From the NCBI GenBank assembly GCA_948468225.1, contig CAOKHH010000006.1:1-64000 (forward strand): a stretch of 64,000 nt of DNA, read 5' to 3'. Below are positions 10,072-18,477 of the stretch, one piece after another (position 1 is the first letter of the stretch; each line of letters starts with the position of its first letter). The DNA comes from an uncultured Clostridia bacterium (GTDB lineage: Bacteria; Bacillota; Clostridia; TANB77; CAG-508). The notes below the pieces were generated by a model. It was not told the DNA's origin. It did no database searches and worked only from the letters and a program-made list of their open reading frames with translations. The translations under genes were made by a program, and so were the position numbers.

Positions 10072-11328
10072 TTGAGCAAAAGAAAAAAGAAGAAATATAA
10101 TAAAAAATATAATATTTTAATTGCTCTAGCAGGCATAGTAATATTAGTATATATATTATATGCAATTATAAGTTTAATAAAATCTCCAACAGATGTATTT
10201 ATTATCGAATATGGTAATGTATCATTAGAAGAGTCAGCTATAGGTTATTTAATTAGAGAAGAGAGTGTAATTAAAGGAAATAATTATCAAAATGGTATAG
10301 TACAAATAAAAACAGAAGGAGAAAAAGTTTCTAAAGGAGATTCTGTATTTAGATATTATAATAATAGCGAAGAAGAAATAACTAGCCAGATACAAGAAAT
10401 AGATAATAAAATAAATGAAGCATTAGGAAAACAAACAGACATATCTTCAGCAGATATAAGATCTTTAGATAAGCAAATAGAAGAGAAAATTGAAACATTA
10501 AGTAGTTCTTCAGATACTGGAAAAATAAGAGAATATAAAAATGATATAAATACATCTTTAACAAAAAAATCAAAAATTATAGGAAAAAAGAGTGCCTCTG
10601 GTTCATACATAAATCAATTATATGAAGAAAGAAGTATGTATGAAGCAAAATTAGCGCAAACAACAGAATATGTAACGGCGCCAACTAGTGGGATTGTATC
10701 ATATAGAGTAGATGGACATGAAAGTGTATTAACACCAGCAAGTTTTGAGAATATAACTAAAGAATTATTAGAAGATTTAAATTTAAAAACTGGACAAATT
10801 ATAGCAACAAATGACCAACAAGGGAAAGTAATAAATAATTTTGAATGTTATATTGCAACAGTTATGATGACAGATGCTGCACTAAATGCTGAGGTAGGAC
10901 AGAAAGTAAAAATAAGATTATCAAACAAAGATGAAGTTGAAGCAACAATTAGTTATAAATCTGACATAATAAATGGAGAGGAAGTAATATTGGTTCTAAA
11001 GATAACTAGTAAAGTTGAAGATTTAATAAGTTACAGAAAAATATCTTTTGATATAATTTGGTGGAGTGATACAGGACTTAAAGTTCCAAATTCAGCCATA
11101 ATATATGATGAAGAAAATAATCCATACATAATAAAAAGTAGATCTGGCTATTTAGACAAAATATTAGTTAAAAAACTAAAAGAAACAAAAAGCTACACAA
11201 TAGTAGATAACTACAAAACAGAAGAATTAAAGAATATGGGGTATTCTATCGAGGAAATAAGAAAAATGAAAAATGTAGCACTATATGATGAGATAGTATC
11301 TAAGCCACAGAAGCAAATGTTACAGTAA
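10072..11328 (+). CDS. HlyD-like membrane-fusion protein of the sepF neighbourhood
   Basis: About 418 residues, starting at TTG 10072 (aaaggaatg at good spacing) or at ATG 10063. A lysine-rich N-terminus precedes one membrane helix (ILIALAGIVILVYILYAII). A coiled-coil-like middle follows (QEIDNKINEALG...DKQIEEKIETL), flanked by lipoyl-like beta segments (VSKGDSVFRYY; YVTAPTSGIVSYRVDG) and a C-terminal region (VPNSAIIYDEENNPYI). This matches HlyD-like proteins found before sepF in Clostridia. The export partner is not visible; a division or envelope role is inferred from context. Confidence 0.75.
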   Translation: MSKRKKKKYNKKYNILIALAGIVILVYILYAIISLIKSPTDVFIIEYGNVSLEESAIGYLIREESVIKGNNYQNGIVQIKTEGEKVSKGDSVFRYYNNSEEEITSQIQEIDNKINEALGKQTDISSADIRSLDKQIEEKIETLSSSSDTGKIREYKNDINTSLTKKSKIIGKKSASGSYINQLYEERSMYEAKLAQTTEYVTAPTSGIVSYRVDGHESVLTPASFENITKELLEDLNLKTGQIIATNDQQGKVINNFECYIATVMMTDAALNAEVGQKVKIRLSNKDEVEATISYKSDIINGEEVILVLKITSKVEDLISYRKISFDIIWWSDTGLKVPNSAIIYDEENNPYIIKSRSGYLDKILVKKLKETKSYTIVDNYKTEELKNMGYSIEEIRKMKNVALYDEIVSKPQKQMLQ

Positions 11329-11361
11329 TATTACAGAAATATTAAAAAAACATTACAATGC

Positions 11362-11408
11362 TAAAAAGTATTGACATATTTTTAAAAAAGTAAGATACTA
11401 TTAGTATG
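11362..11408 (+). promoter_or_regulatory. Likely sigma-A promoter of sepF
   Basis: ATTGACATATTT is followed at consensus spacing by a weak GATACT -10 region. It lies between the HlyD-like gene and the sepF ribosome binding site. Confidence 0.5.
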
Positions 11409-11451
11409 AAAATTGAGTACTAATGAAAAAATATTTTAGGAGGTTTTTATA

Positions 11452-11922
11452 GTGGGAGCATTAAATAAGGTGTTAGATTTCTTTGGAATGGATACTGGAG
11501 CAGAAGATATTGAAGAAAATGAAAATGATGTTTATGGATATGATTATAATGAAGTAGAGGAACAAGAAGAAACAGAATCAAGAGGGATATTTAATAGAAA
11601 TAGAAAAGTTGTACCTATGACACAGGCACAACCTATTAGAATGGTAATATCACAACCAACAACTTTTGAACAATCAGAAGAAATATGTAACTATTTAAAA
11701 GAGAAAAAATCTATAATAGTTAATTTAGAATATGTTAATAAAGATATAGCAAGAAGAATTATAGATTTTATTAGCGGATCTGTTCATGCTTTAGATGGAC
11801 ATATACAAAAAGTTTCTAATGCAATATTTTTAGTTGCGCCAATCAACTATGAAATTGCTAACGAAATGGCAAGAGAAGAAATAAGAAATAAATTATCAGT
11901 ATCTTGGTTAAAAAATAACTAA
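11452..11922 (+). CDS. sepF: Cell division protein SepF
   Basis: A 156-residue FtsZ-associated protein that bundles FtsZ and tethers it to the membrane. An N-terminal amphipathic stretch (ALNKVLDFFGM) is followed by an acidic linker and the SepF core: EEICNYLKEKKSIIVNLEY, IARRIIDFISGSVHALDG and ISNAIFLVAP-like VSNAIFLVAP. GTG start after taggagg. divIVA follows, as in other Firmicutes division clusters. Confidence 0.93.
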   Translation: MGALNKVLDFFGMDTGAEDIEENENDVYGYDYNEVEEQEETESRGIFNRNRKVVPMTQAQPIRMVISQPTTFEQSEEICNYLKEKKSIIVNLEYVNKDIARRIIDFISGSVHALDGHIQKVSNAIFLVAPINYEIANEMAREEIRNKLSVSWLKNN

Positions 11923-11964
11923 AAGTAAATAATAGAATAATAGAATAAGAACGAGGTATCGAAT

Positions 11965-12414
11965 ATGATAACACCATTAGATATAGAAAATAAAAAATTT
12001 GCAAAGCAAATGTTAAATGGATACAACGTAGATGAAGTTGATGATTTCCTTGATGAAATTACAAAGGATTATGAGAAATTATATAAAGAAAATGCAGATT
12101 TAAAAAAAGATACAGATCAATTAAACACCAATATGGGAAAATATAAAAACCTAGAAGATACATTACAAAATACATTGATAATGGCACAAAATACAGCTGA
12201 TGAAGTAAAAAATGCTGCAAAACAACAAGCAGAACAAATAATAAAAAATGCAGAATATGAAGCAAAAGAAAAAATCAGCGAATTGGAAAATGAAATACTT
12301 TTAAAAGAAAAAGAATTAGTAGATATGAAAAAGCAAATAGATATATATAAAGCAAAAGTAGAATCACTACTAATATCACAATTAGAATTATTAAAAGATA
12401 TAAATAAAGAATAA
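11965..12414 (+). CDS. divIVA: DivIVA-domain protein
   Basis: A 149-residue coiled-coil protein that binds curved membrane at poles and septa. The N-terminal membrane-binding domain reads MITPLDIENKKFAKQMLNGY then VDEVDDFLDEI, a near-consensus DivIVA signature. The rest is a continuous heptad-rich coiled coil. The start ATG follows acgaggtatc. It lies 42 bases after sepF and ends at a terminator. Confidence 0.93.
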   Translation: MITPLDIENKKFAKQMLNGYNVDEVDDFLDEITKDYEKLYKENADLKKDTDQLNTNMGKYKNLEDTLQNTLIMAQNTADEVKNAAKQQAEQIIKNAEYEAKEKISELENEILLKEKELVDMKKQIDIYKAKVESLLISQLELLKDINKE

Positions 12415-12442
12415 AAAATAAGACCTATGTCTTATTTTTTTT
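12413..12442 (+). terminator. Intrinsic terminator after divIVA
   Basis: The stem AAATAAGAC/GTCTTATTT around a CTAT loop is followed by a run of T. Confidence 0.85.
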
Positions 12443-12450
12443 GTTTGATA

Positions 12451-12476
12451 ATATACATTATTTATGATATAATACC
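12451..12476 (+). promoter_or_regulatory. Candidate trpS promoter
   Basis: A clear TATAAT -10 with a weak TTTGAT-like -35 upstream. No T-box leader is visible before trpS. Confidence 0.5.
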
Positions 12477-12511
12477 TACATTATTGGAAATTTGGAAGGA
12501 ATGAATAACAA

Positions 12512-13504
12512 ATGGAAAAAAAGAGAATATTAAGTGGAGTTCAATCTACAGGAAATTTAACATTAGGTAATTTTTTAGGAGCTATAAATAATTGGGTAAA
12601 TATGCAAGAAGAATATGATTGTTATTATATGATAGCAGATTTACATTCATTAACAGTAAGAAATGATCCTGAAATTTTAAGAGAAAATGCAAAAAAACTT
12701 ATTGCTTTATATGTTGCAGCTGGACTTGACCCCGAAAAAAATAATATATTTATTCAATCACATGTAAGTGCACATAGTGAGTTATCATGGATACTTAATT
12801 GCTATACATACATGGGTGAACTATCAAGGATGACACAATTTAAAGATAAATCAGCAAAGCATGCAGATAATATAAATAGTGGTTTATTTACATATCCTGT
12901 ACTTATGGCAGCGGATATAATTCTATATCAAGCAGATTTAGTTCCAGTAGGAGAAGATCAAAGACAACACTTAGAGATAACTCGTGATATAGCAGATAGA
13001 TTCAATAAAATATATGGGGATACATTTAAAATTCCAGAAGCTTATATACAAAAAACAAGTGCAAAAATAATGGGACTACAAAATCCAGAAGCAAAAATGA
13101 GCAAAAGTGCAACAAATTTAAATGATGTAATATTTTTAAATGATACACCAGAAGATATAATTAAAAAATTAAAAAAAGCAGTAACAGATTCAGATAATTT
13201 AGTGAAATTTGATTCAGAAAATAAACCTGGAGTAAGTAATTTAATGCAAATATATGGAGCTGTTACAAATAAGAATAATGAGGAAATAGAAAAAGAATTT
13301 GCAGGTAGAGGATATGGAGATTTTAAAATGACAGTTGCAGAGGCCGTTGTAGAAAAACTAAGGCCAATACAAGCAAAATATAACGAATTATTGTCAAATG
13401 AAGATTATATAAGAAAAATTTATACAAAAGGCGATGAGAATGCTAGGAAAATCGCAAATGAAACTTTGCTAGATGTAAAACAAAAAGTAGGGTTAATTAT
13501 ATAA
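12512..13504 (+). CDS. trpS: Tryptophanyl-tRNA synthetase
   Basis: A class I aminoacyl-tRNA synthetase of 330 residues charging tRNA-Trp. The HIGH-like signature appears as STGNLTLGNFLGA and the KMSKS loop as AKMSKSATN. VGEDQRQHLE, typical of bacterial TrpRS, is also seen. The start ATG follows ggaaggaatg. It is the only gene of its transcription unit before a family 4 hairpin element. Confidence 0.96.
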   Translation: MEKKRILSGVQSTGNLTLGNFLGAINNWVNMQEEYDCYYMIADLHSLTVRNDPEILRENAKKLIALYVAAGLDPEKNNIFIQSHVSAHSELSWILNCYTYMGELSRMTQFKDKSAKHADNINSGLFTYPVLMAADIILYQADLVPVGEDQRQHLEITRDIADRFNKIYGDTFKIPEAYIQKTSAKIMGLQNPEAKMSKSATNLNDVIFLNDTPEDIIKKLKKAVTDSDNLVKFDSENKPGVSNLMQIYGAVTNKNNEEIEKEFAGRGYGDFKMTVAEAVVEKLRPIQAKYNELLSNEDYIRKIYTKGDENARKIANETLLDVKQKVGLII

Positions 13505-13513
13505 AATGTGCAA

Positions 13514-13683
13514 ACATAAAATATGAAAACAAAAAATCTGCCACAGCTCCAAACGCGGTAATGTTGTAGGGAACGACGCTCTCGTCGTTCCGTTGAAATA
13601 TATCGCTACGATAGCTGGGTTAGTTATAGTTAAATCTAATGAAATGTCGCTATTCGATTTTTTTGTTTTATATTTTATATTTG
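13514..13683 (+). repeat. Post-stop hairpin element, family 4, copy A (with nested REP)
   Basis: Outer arms 13514-13538 and 13656-13683 are complementary AT-rich strings. The core has tctgccaca, aaacgcggta, a REP palindrome, then atatatc.ctacga and ttcgat. A second copy in inverted orientation lies at 23736-23896, with arms that differ but still pair. It starts just after the trpS stop. Confidence 0.8.
13566..13592 (+). repeat. REP palindrome, GGAACGACG type
   Basis: GTAGGGAACGACG...CGTCGTTCCG nested within the family 4 hairpin element. Confidence 0.88.
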
Positions 13684-13716
13684 TTACAATAAAATATATT
13701 ATAAGGAGAATAAATA

Positions 13717-14992
13717 ATGTTTGCAGATTATACAAAAATTATAATAAAATCAGGGGACCGGAGGAAATGGTGCAATAACTTTTAGAAGAGAAAAATATGT
13801 TGCGGCAGGAGGTCCTGATGGTGGAGATGGTGGCAAAGGTGGAGATGTATATTTCACAGTTGATCCAGATTCAAATACTTTAATAAATTTTAGATTCACA
13901 AAAAAATATAAAGCAGAGAACGGAAAAAATGGTTCTGGTGGGCATTGCCAAGGTAAAAGCGGAGAAGATATATATGTAAAAGTACCTATTGGAACAGTTA
14001 TAAAAGAAGCAGAAACAGGAAAGATAATAGCAGATTTATCAGAACTAGGACAAACAGAATTGATATTGCCAGGAGGAAGAGGAGGAAAGGGAAATTCACA
14101 CTTTGCGACTTCAACAAGACAAGCTCCTCATTTTGCTCAAAGTGGTCAAAAAGGAATAGAAAAAGAAGTAATATTAGAATTAAAACTATTGGCAGATGTT
14201 GGATTATTAGGATTTCCAAATGTAGGAAAGTCGACTCTTTTATCTATGGTAACTTCTGCAACACCTAAAATTGCAGATTATCATTTTACAACTTTGGAAC
14301 CTAATTTAGGGGTTGTAAAAACAAAACATGGAGATTCCTTTGTTTTGGCAGATATACCAGGAATAATTGAAGGTGCAAGTGAGGGAGTAGGACTTGGATT
14401 ACAATTTTTAAGGCATATTGAAAGAACAAGATTATTATTACACGTAATAGATGTATCTGGTTCAGAAAATAGAAATCCAGTTGATGACTTTAATACAATA
14501 AATGCAGAATTAAAAAAATACAGTGAGAAATTAAGTACAAGAAAACAAATAATAGTGGCAAATAAAGTGGATGTAATGCAAGATGAAGGATTATATAATG
14601 AATTAGAAAAACTTGCAAAAGAAAACAATTTAGAAATATTTAAGATATCTGCAGCAACCAATACAGGTGTTGCTGAACTAATAGAACACGTTGCAGAGGT
14701 GTTAAAAACACTACCAAAAGAAGATATATTTGATGTGGATGAAAGAGTAGTATATACATTAGAAGAAGTAGAAGATGACTTTACTGTAAGAATAGAAAAA
14801 GGAGAATATATAGTAGAAGGACCTTGCATAGAACGATTATTAGGAAGAGTAAATATGGAAGATAATGAATCTATGTATTATTTCCAAAAATCTATAAAGC
14901 AATTAGGAGTAGAAGATAAACTAAAAGAAATGGGAGTAAAAGAAGGGGATACAGTAAGATTTATAGATTGGGAATTAGAATGGTACGACTAA
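13717..14992 (+). CDS. obgE: Obg GTPase, one +1 recoding site
   Basis: Skipping C13759 gives 424 residues, the normal Obg length. The shift falls in the glycine-rich N-terminal fold at SGD-GGNGAITFRREK, one of the most conserved parts of the protein. GDGGKGGDV and GRGGKGNSHF follow. G-motifs: GFPNVGKSTL (G1), DIPG (G3), NKVD (G4). A C-terminal OCT domain is present (VYTLEEVEDDFTVR). Obg is an essential 50S assembly and stress GTPase, so a true null allele is improbable. The start ATG is the only one giving MFADYTKIIIKSG; it follows ataaggag. Confidence 0.92.
13759..13761 (+). other. CGG +1 recoding site
   Basis: In-frame gac|CGG|a, codon 15 of obgE; skipping C13759 gives gac gga gga, restoring GDGGNG. 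Confidence 0.92.
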
Positions 14993-15033
14993 AAATTTAT
15001 ATTTATAAAAAACAATAATTAAAAGGTGATAAA

Positions 15034-15603
15034 ATGAGAATTATATTAGCATCAAAATCTCCAAGGAGAAAAGAGTTGATGAATTTGCTTACTAAGAATT
15101 ATGAGGTAATTGTAAGTGATGCAGATGAAACTCATGAAGAAGGATTAACAATAGATGAAGAATCAAAAAGATTAGCATATATTAAAGCTAAAAAGGTATT
15201 TGAGGAAACTTCAGGAGATAGAATCGTTATAGGTTCAGATACAATGGTTATAAAAAACAATAAAGTATATGAAAAGCCAAAAGATGAACAAGATGCAAAA
15301 ATAATGTTACAAGAACTACAAGGAGGAAATCATCAAGTAATAACAAGTATATGTGTGCTAGTTGAAAACAATGGGAAATACGAAGAATTTATAGATTACG
15401 ATAAAACAAATGTATATATAAAAAATATGAACAATGAAGAAATAGACAAATGGATACAAATAGGAGATAGTTTAGATAAAGCTGGAGCATATGCAATACA
15501 AGGTGAATTTGGTATGTTTGTAGAGAAAATAGATGGAAATTATACAACAGTAGTGGGCTTACCAATACACAAATTATATGATATTTTAAAAAAACATATT
15601 TAA
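15034..15603 (+). CDS. maf: Maf-like nucleotide pyrophosphatase
   Basis: A 189-residue house-cleaning enzyme hydrolysing dTTP/UTP or modified nucleotides. N-terminal ASKSPRRKELM is the family signature; GSDTMV and KPKDEQDA are also typical. The C-terminus reads GAYAIQGEFGMFVEKIDGNY. The start ATG follows aaaggtga. It lies 41 bases after obgE, probably in one operon. Confidence 0.93.
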   Translation: MRIILASKSPRRKELMNLLTKNYEVIVSDADETHEEGLTIDEESKRLAYIKAKKVFEETSGDRIVIGSDTMVIKNNKVYEKPKDEQDAKIMLQELQGGNHQVITSICVLVENNGKYEEFIDYDKTNVYIKNMNNEEIDKWIQIGDSLDKAGAYAIQGEFGMFVEKIDGNYTTVVGLPIHKLYDILKKHI

Positions 15604-15618
15604 AATACAAAAAAATGT

Positions 15619-15647
15619 TTGACATACCTTTGTTTGTATGATATTAT
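15619..15647 (+). promoter_or_regulatory. lexA promoter
   Basis: TTGACA at 15619 and TATTAT about 17 bases later. A loose inverted repeat CATAC...GTATG spans the spacer. I saw no Bacillus-type GAAC-N4-GTTC LexA box. Confidence 0.65.
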
Positions 15648-15679
15648 GTTGTCAAATAAGTTTTAGGAGTGATGTATAA

Positions 15680-16333
15680 ATGAAAAAGAAGTCATCAGAT
15701 GAGCTAAATAAAAGAGAAAGAGCAATACTTAAATTTATAGAAAAACATGTTATAAATTATGGATATCCACCATCAGTTAGAGAAATAGGAAAAGCAGTTG
15801 GATTAAGTTCAACTGCAACAGTACATGGTTACATAGCAAAATTAACAGAAAAGGGTTATATCAAAAAAGAAGACCAAAAAGGAAGAACATTAAAATTATT
15901 AAAAGGTGGACTTGCAGATAACGAGCCTAGAGCAGAAAAACCAGTATATAGTGGAAAAGAATTAGTAGAAGTTCCTGTTATAGGAAAAATCACAGCAGGA
16001 GAGCCAATACTTGCAGTAGAAAATGTAACAGATACATTTCCTATACCAATAGACTTCGTTGGAAATAGCGAGAGTTTCATGCTTACAGTTAGAGGAGAAA
16101 GCATGATAGAAGCAGGAATACTAGATGGAGATTACATATTAGTAAAAAAACAAAACACAGCAAATAACGGACAAATAGTTGTAGCACTAATAGGAGAAGA
16201 AGCAACAGTTAAAACATTTTATAAAGAAAAAGATCATATAAGATTACAACCAGAAAATAGTACAATGGATCCAATAATAGTACCAACTTGTGAAATATTA
16301 GGAAAAGTAGCAGGCGTATTTAGAAAAATGTAA
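15680..16333 (+). CDS. lexA: SOS repressor LexA
   Basis: A 217-residue repressor that self-cleaves when RecA is activated. The N-terminal winged helix reads [18 protein letters not shown]. Cleavage occurs in GKITAGEP at Ala-Gly. The catalytic Ser is in [14 protein letters not shown], and the Lys probably lies in EEATVKTF. The start ATG follows aggagtg. It has its own promoter and terminator, so it is monocistronic. Confidence 0.95.
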   Translation: MKKKSSDELNKRERAILKFIEKHVINYGYPPSVREIGKAVGLSSTATVHGYIAKLTEKGYIKKEDQKGRTLKLLKGGLADNEPRAEKPVYSGKELVEVPVIGKITAGEPILAVENVTDTFPIPIDFVGNSESFMLTVRGESMIEAGILDGDYILVKKQNTANNGQIVVALIGEEATVKTFYKEKDHIRLQPENSTMDPIIVPTCEILGKVAGVFRKM

Positions 16334-16346
16334 TTAAATTAGTTAA

Positions 16347-16387
16347 AAAAATGGGGGCAAGATAAAAAATCTGCCCTCATTTTTTTG
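16347..16387 (+). terminator. Intrinsic terminator after lexA
   Basis: The stem ATGGGGGCA/TGCCCTCAT is followed by seven T. Confidence 0.88.
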
Positions 16388-16412
16388 TATTCAAAAACCA
16401 ATTGCAAACAAT

Positions 16413-16439
16413 GTAGGGGTCGGCGTCCCCGACGACCCG
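16413..16439 (+). repeat. REP palindrome, GGTCGGCG type
   Basis: GTAGGGGTCGGCG...CGACGACCCG, first of two REPs directly upstream of the RAYT gene. Confidence 0.9.
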
Positions 16440-16473
16440 TTGCGTAAACATGCAAAAAATTATTGCAAAAATT

Positions 16474-16500
16474 GTAGGGGCGGACGCCTCTGTCCGCCCG
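16474..16500 (+). repeat. REP palindrome, GGCGGAC type
   Basis: GTAGGGGCGGACG...CTGTCCGCCCG, same core as the copy at 588-614; second REP upstream of the RAYT gene. Confidence 0.9.
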
Positions 16501-16520
16501 TTTCAAAAAGGAGGAAATAA

Positions 16521-17036
16521 ATGAAAAACGAATTACCAAAACGAAAAAACATACGAATACCAAAATACAATTATTCAAAACCAGGATATTATTTTATAAC
16601 AATGTGTACACAAGGAAGAAAGAAAATGTTATCAAAAGTTATATATAATGATAACAATGTAGGGGTCGGCGCCCTCGACGACCCGAAAATAGAATTAACG
16701 CAAATAGGATATGTTGTAGATGAATATATTAAACGAACAAATAAAATTTATAGAAATATTAAAATAAATGATTATATTATTATGCCAAATCATATACATA
16801 TGATTTGTGTAATAGAAGAAAATGAAAACGGGTCGTCGAGGGCGCCGACCCCTACAAATGAAAAAATTCCACAACTAATAGGAACAATAAAAAGATTAAC
16901 GAATAGGAAATGCAAATATAATATTTGGCAACGAAATTATTATGAACATGTTATACGAAATGAAGATGAATACTTACGAATTTTAGAATATATTCAATAT
17001 AATCCATTAAATTGGATATATGATAAATATTACTGA
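16521..17036 (+). CDS. REP-associated tyrosine transposase (RAYT, IS200-like Y1)
   Basis: A 171-residue Y1-transposase-fold protein. The N-terminus PKRKNIRIPKYNYSKPGYYF and the phrase YFITMCTQGRKK are typical of RAYTs. The HUH motif is PNHIHMI, and the nucleophilic-Tyr helix region is EYIQYNPLNW. RAYTs recognise a GTAG tetranucleotide at the foot of REP hairpins and process single-stranded DNA. Two REPs lie directly upstream, and two more in opposite orientations are inside the coding frame (encoding VGVGALDDP and GSSRAPTPT), apparently tolerated as a loop. The start ATG follows aggaggaa. It probably mobilised the REPs seen across the window. Confidence 0.92.
   Translation: MKNELPKRKNIRIPKYNYSKPGYYFITMCTQGRKKMLSKVIYNDNNVGVGALDDPKIELTQIGYVVDEYIKRTNKIYRNIKINDYIIMPNHIHMICVIEENENGSSRAPTPTNEKIPQLIGTIKRLTNRKCKYNIWQRNYYEHVIRNEDEYLRILEYIQYNPLNWIYDKYY
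16659..16685 (+). repeat. REP palindrome inside the RAYT gene
   Basis: GTAGGGGTCGGCG...CGACGACCCG, read in frame within the transposase. Confidence 0.88.
16829..16855 (-). repeat. REP palindrome inside the RAYT gene, inverted
   Basis: Reverse orientation of the GGTCGGCG type, ending CCCCTAC; with the copy at 16659 it forms an inverted REP pair (REPIN-like) within the gene. Confidence 0.88.
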
Positions 17037-17117
17037 ATTTACATAATTTGCATAATTAAATTAAATATGCTATAATTATTTATATATTGAGGATATAAAT
17101 TAAGGGAGATGAAATAT

Positions 17118-17528
17118 ATGGATAAAATAGAAATGAGGGAAAAAGCTAGAAATATTGTTAATGATTTGGAAAGTTTCATTGCAAATGCACAAGAGGCAAA
17201 TAAAATTTCAGTTGATGTAATAAAAAGAATGGCAGGCTATAGCAAAGAAGATATTCTTAATGCATTAATGTTCATAGGAGCAGACAGAGCCAGAAGCGAA
17301 TTAGATAGTAGTGTAAAATCAAAAAAAAGGAATAATGTGATATTAAATAATATTAGAGCAGAAGCTGCATTGCAAGGTATAGAACTTTCAGAAAGTGAAG
17401 AAATGGAACTAATTGGGAAGGCTTATTCAGGTAAAATTAAAAGTTTTAGAGAGGGAGTGGCAAGTGTTAAACATAAATCAGTTAATAAAGGGCAATCTGA
17501 AACAGAAGGGGTAGAAATAGGCGATTAG
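17118..17528 (+). CDS. Hypothetical protein
   Basis: A 136-residue soluble helical protein with ATG 17118 chosen because agggagatg lies at correct spacing; ATG 17109 overlaps that site. It contains MREKARNIVNDLESFIANAQ and VIKRMAGYSKEDILNALMFIG. The C-terminal tail is polar and probably disordered. No family was recognised. It is followed by a bidirectional terminator shared with pflA. Confidence 0.7.
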   Translation: MDKIEMREKARNIVNDLESFIANAQEANKISVDVIKRMAGYSKEDILNALMFIGADRARSELDSSVKSKKRNNVILNNIRAEAALQGIELSESEEMELIGKAYSGKIKSFREGVASVKHKSVNKGQSETEGVEIGD

Positions 17529-17556
17529 ATAATAGATGCAAAAATATATGAATATA

Positions 17557-17587
17557 AAAAGGGTTACTTATATAAGTGACCCTTACT
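17557..17587. terminator. Bidirectional terminator
   Basis: AAGGGTTACTTATATAAGTG then ACCCTT, a strong hairpin between convergent genes. Confidence 0.75.
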
Positions 17588-17600
17588 GTTTGCAATAATA

Positions 17601-18335
17601 TTAAGATAATCCTAATAATTCTTTTGCACGTTTTACATCTTCTGCATTTGCTGGTCTTACATTTTCTAAAAGATATTCATAACCTAGATTTGTCCATTTA
17701 TGTTTTCCCATATCGTGATATGGTAATATTTCAACTTTTTCAACTGTTTTTAAAGATTTTATAAACATTCTTAAATCTATTAAATCTTGTGTATCATCTG
17801 TTATTCCTGGAACTAATACTTGTCTAATCCATATTTTAATATTATTATCACTTAAATACTTTGCGAATTCTAATTCTCTTTTATTAGAGAAGCCTACTAA
17901 TTCCTTACATTTTTCATCATTTATATGTTTTATATCAAGCAATACTAAATCTGTGTATTTTAGCAATTCTTTTATATCATCTGTAATTTCAAACATTCCT
18001 GATGTATCTATTGCAGTATGAATTCCTTGTTTTTTTAATCTTTTGAAAAGATTAGTTACAAATTTAACTTGTAATAAAGGCTCACCACCAGTTACTGTAA
18101 CACCACCATTAGAAGGTAAAATGTATGCTTTATAGCTTTCAATTCTGTTTACTAAATCATCTACGCTTCTTAATTCACCACTGTTTACATCCCAAGTGTC
18201 ACGATTGTGGCAGTACTTGCAACGAAGTGCACAACCTTGCATAAATATTACATATCTAATTCCAGGTCCATCAACAGTACCAAATGATTCTATTGAGTGT
18301 ATTCTTCCATAATTTTCTCTATCTATATTTTCCAT
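17601..18335 (-). CDS. pflA: Pyruvate formate-lyase activating enzyme
   Basis: A radical-SAM enzyme of 244 residues that installs the glycyl radical on PflB. The cluster motif CxxxCxxC is CALRCKYC after IRYVIFMQG. GGVTVTGGEPLLQ and the DTSG segment are typical. N-terminal GRIHSIESFGTVDGPG is the PflA signature. The start ATG follows aaaggattatt. It lies downstream of pflB in the same direction, with two REPs in the 142-base gap. Confidence 0.96.
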   Translation of the reverse strand: MENIDRENYGRIHSIESFGTVDGPGIRYVIFMQGCALRCKYCHNRDTWDVNSGELRSVDDLVNRIESYKAYILPSNGGVTVTGGEPLLQVKFVTNLFKRLKKQGIHTAIDTSGMFEITDDIKELLKYTDLVLLDIKHINDEKCKELVGFSNKRELEFAKYLSDNNIKIWIRQVLVPGITDDTQDLIDLRMFIKSLKTVEKVEILPYHDMGKHKWTNLGYEYLLENVRPANAEDVKRAKELLGLS

Positions 18336-18362
18336 AAAAATAATCCTTTCAAAAAATAAAAA

Positions 18363-18389
18363 CGGGCGGCGTGATTCATCCGCCCCTAC
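18363..18389 (-). repeat. REP palindrome, GGCGG type
   Basis: CGGGCGGCG...CCGCCCCTAC between pflA and pflB, minus orientation. Confidence 0.85.
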
Positions 18390-18425
18390 AATTATTTAGC
18401 ATGATTTTCTCTATACTATAAAATA

Positions 18426-18450
18426 GGGCGGACACAGGGTCCGCCCCTAC
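18426..18450 (-). repeat. REP palindrome, GGCGGAC type
   Basis: GGGCGGACACAGGGTCCGCC then CCTAC, second REP between pflA and pflB. Confidence 0.88.
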
Positions 18451-18477
18451 GAATTTAATAATTTTTATAACAAATTA

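Noticed and set aside
13593-13778. Small open frame between trpS and obgE
   Set aside because: It runs through the family 4 hairpin and REP repeats into obgE in another frame; no ribosome binding site or family.
13717-14992. obgE, rbfA, rbgA, mutL, pyrD and others as pseudogenes
   Set aside because: Coding quality, codon use and motifs continue unbroken on both sides of each CGG; several are normally essential and all breaks share one codon and one phase.
15609-15680. Bacillus-type LexA operator before lexA
   Set aside because: No GAAC-N4-GTTC sequence is found; only a loose CATAC/GTATG repeat in the promoter spacer.
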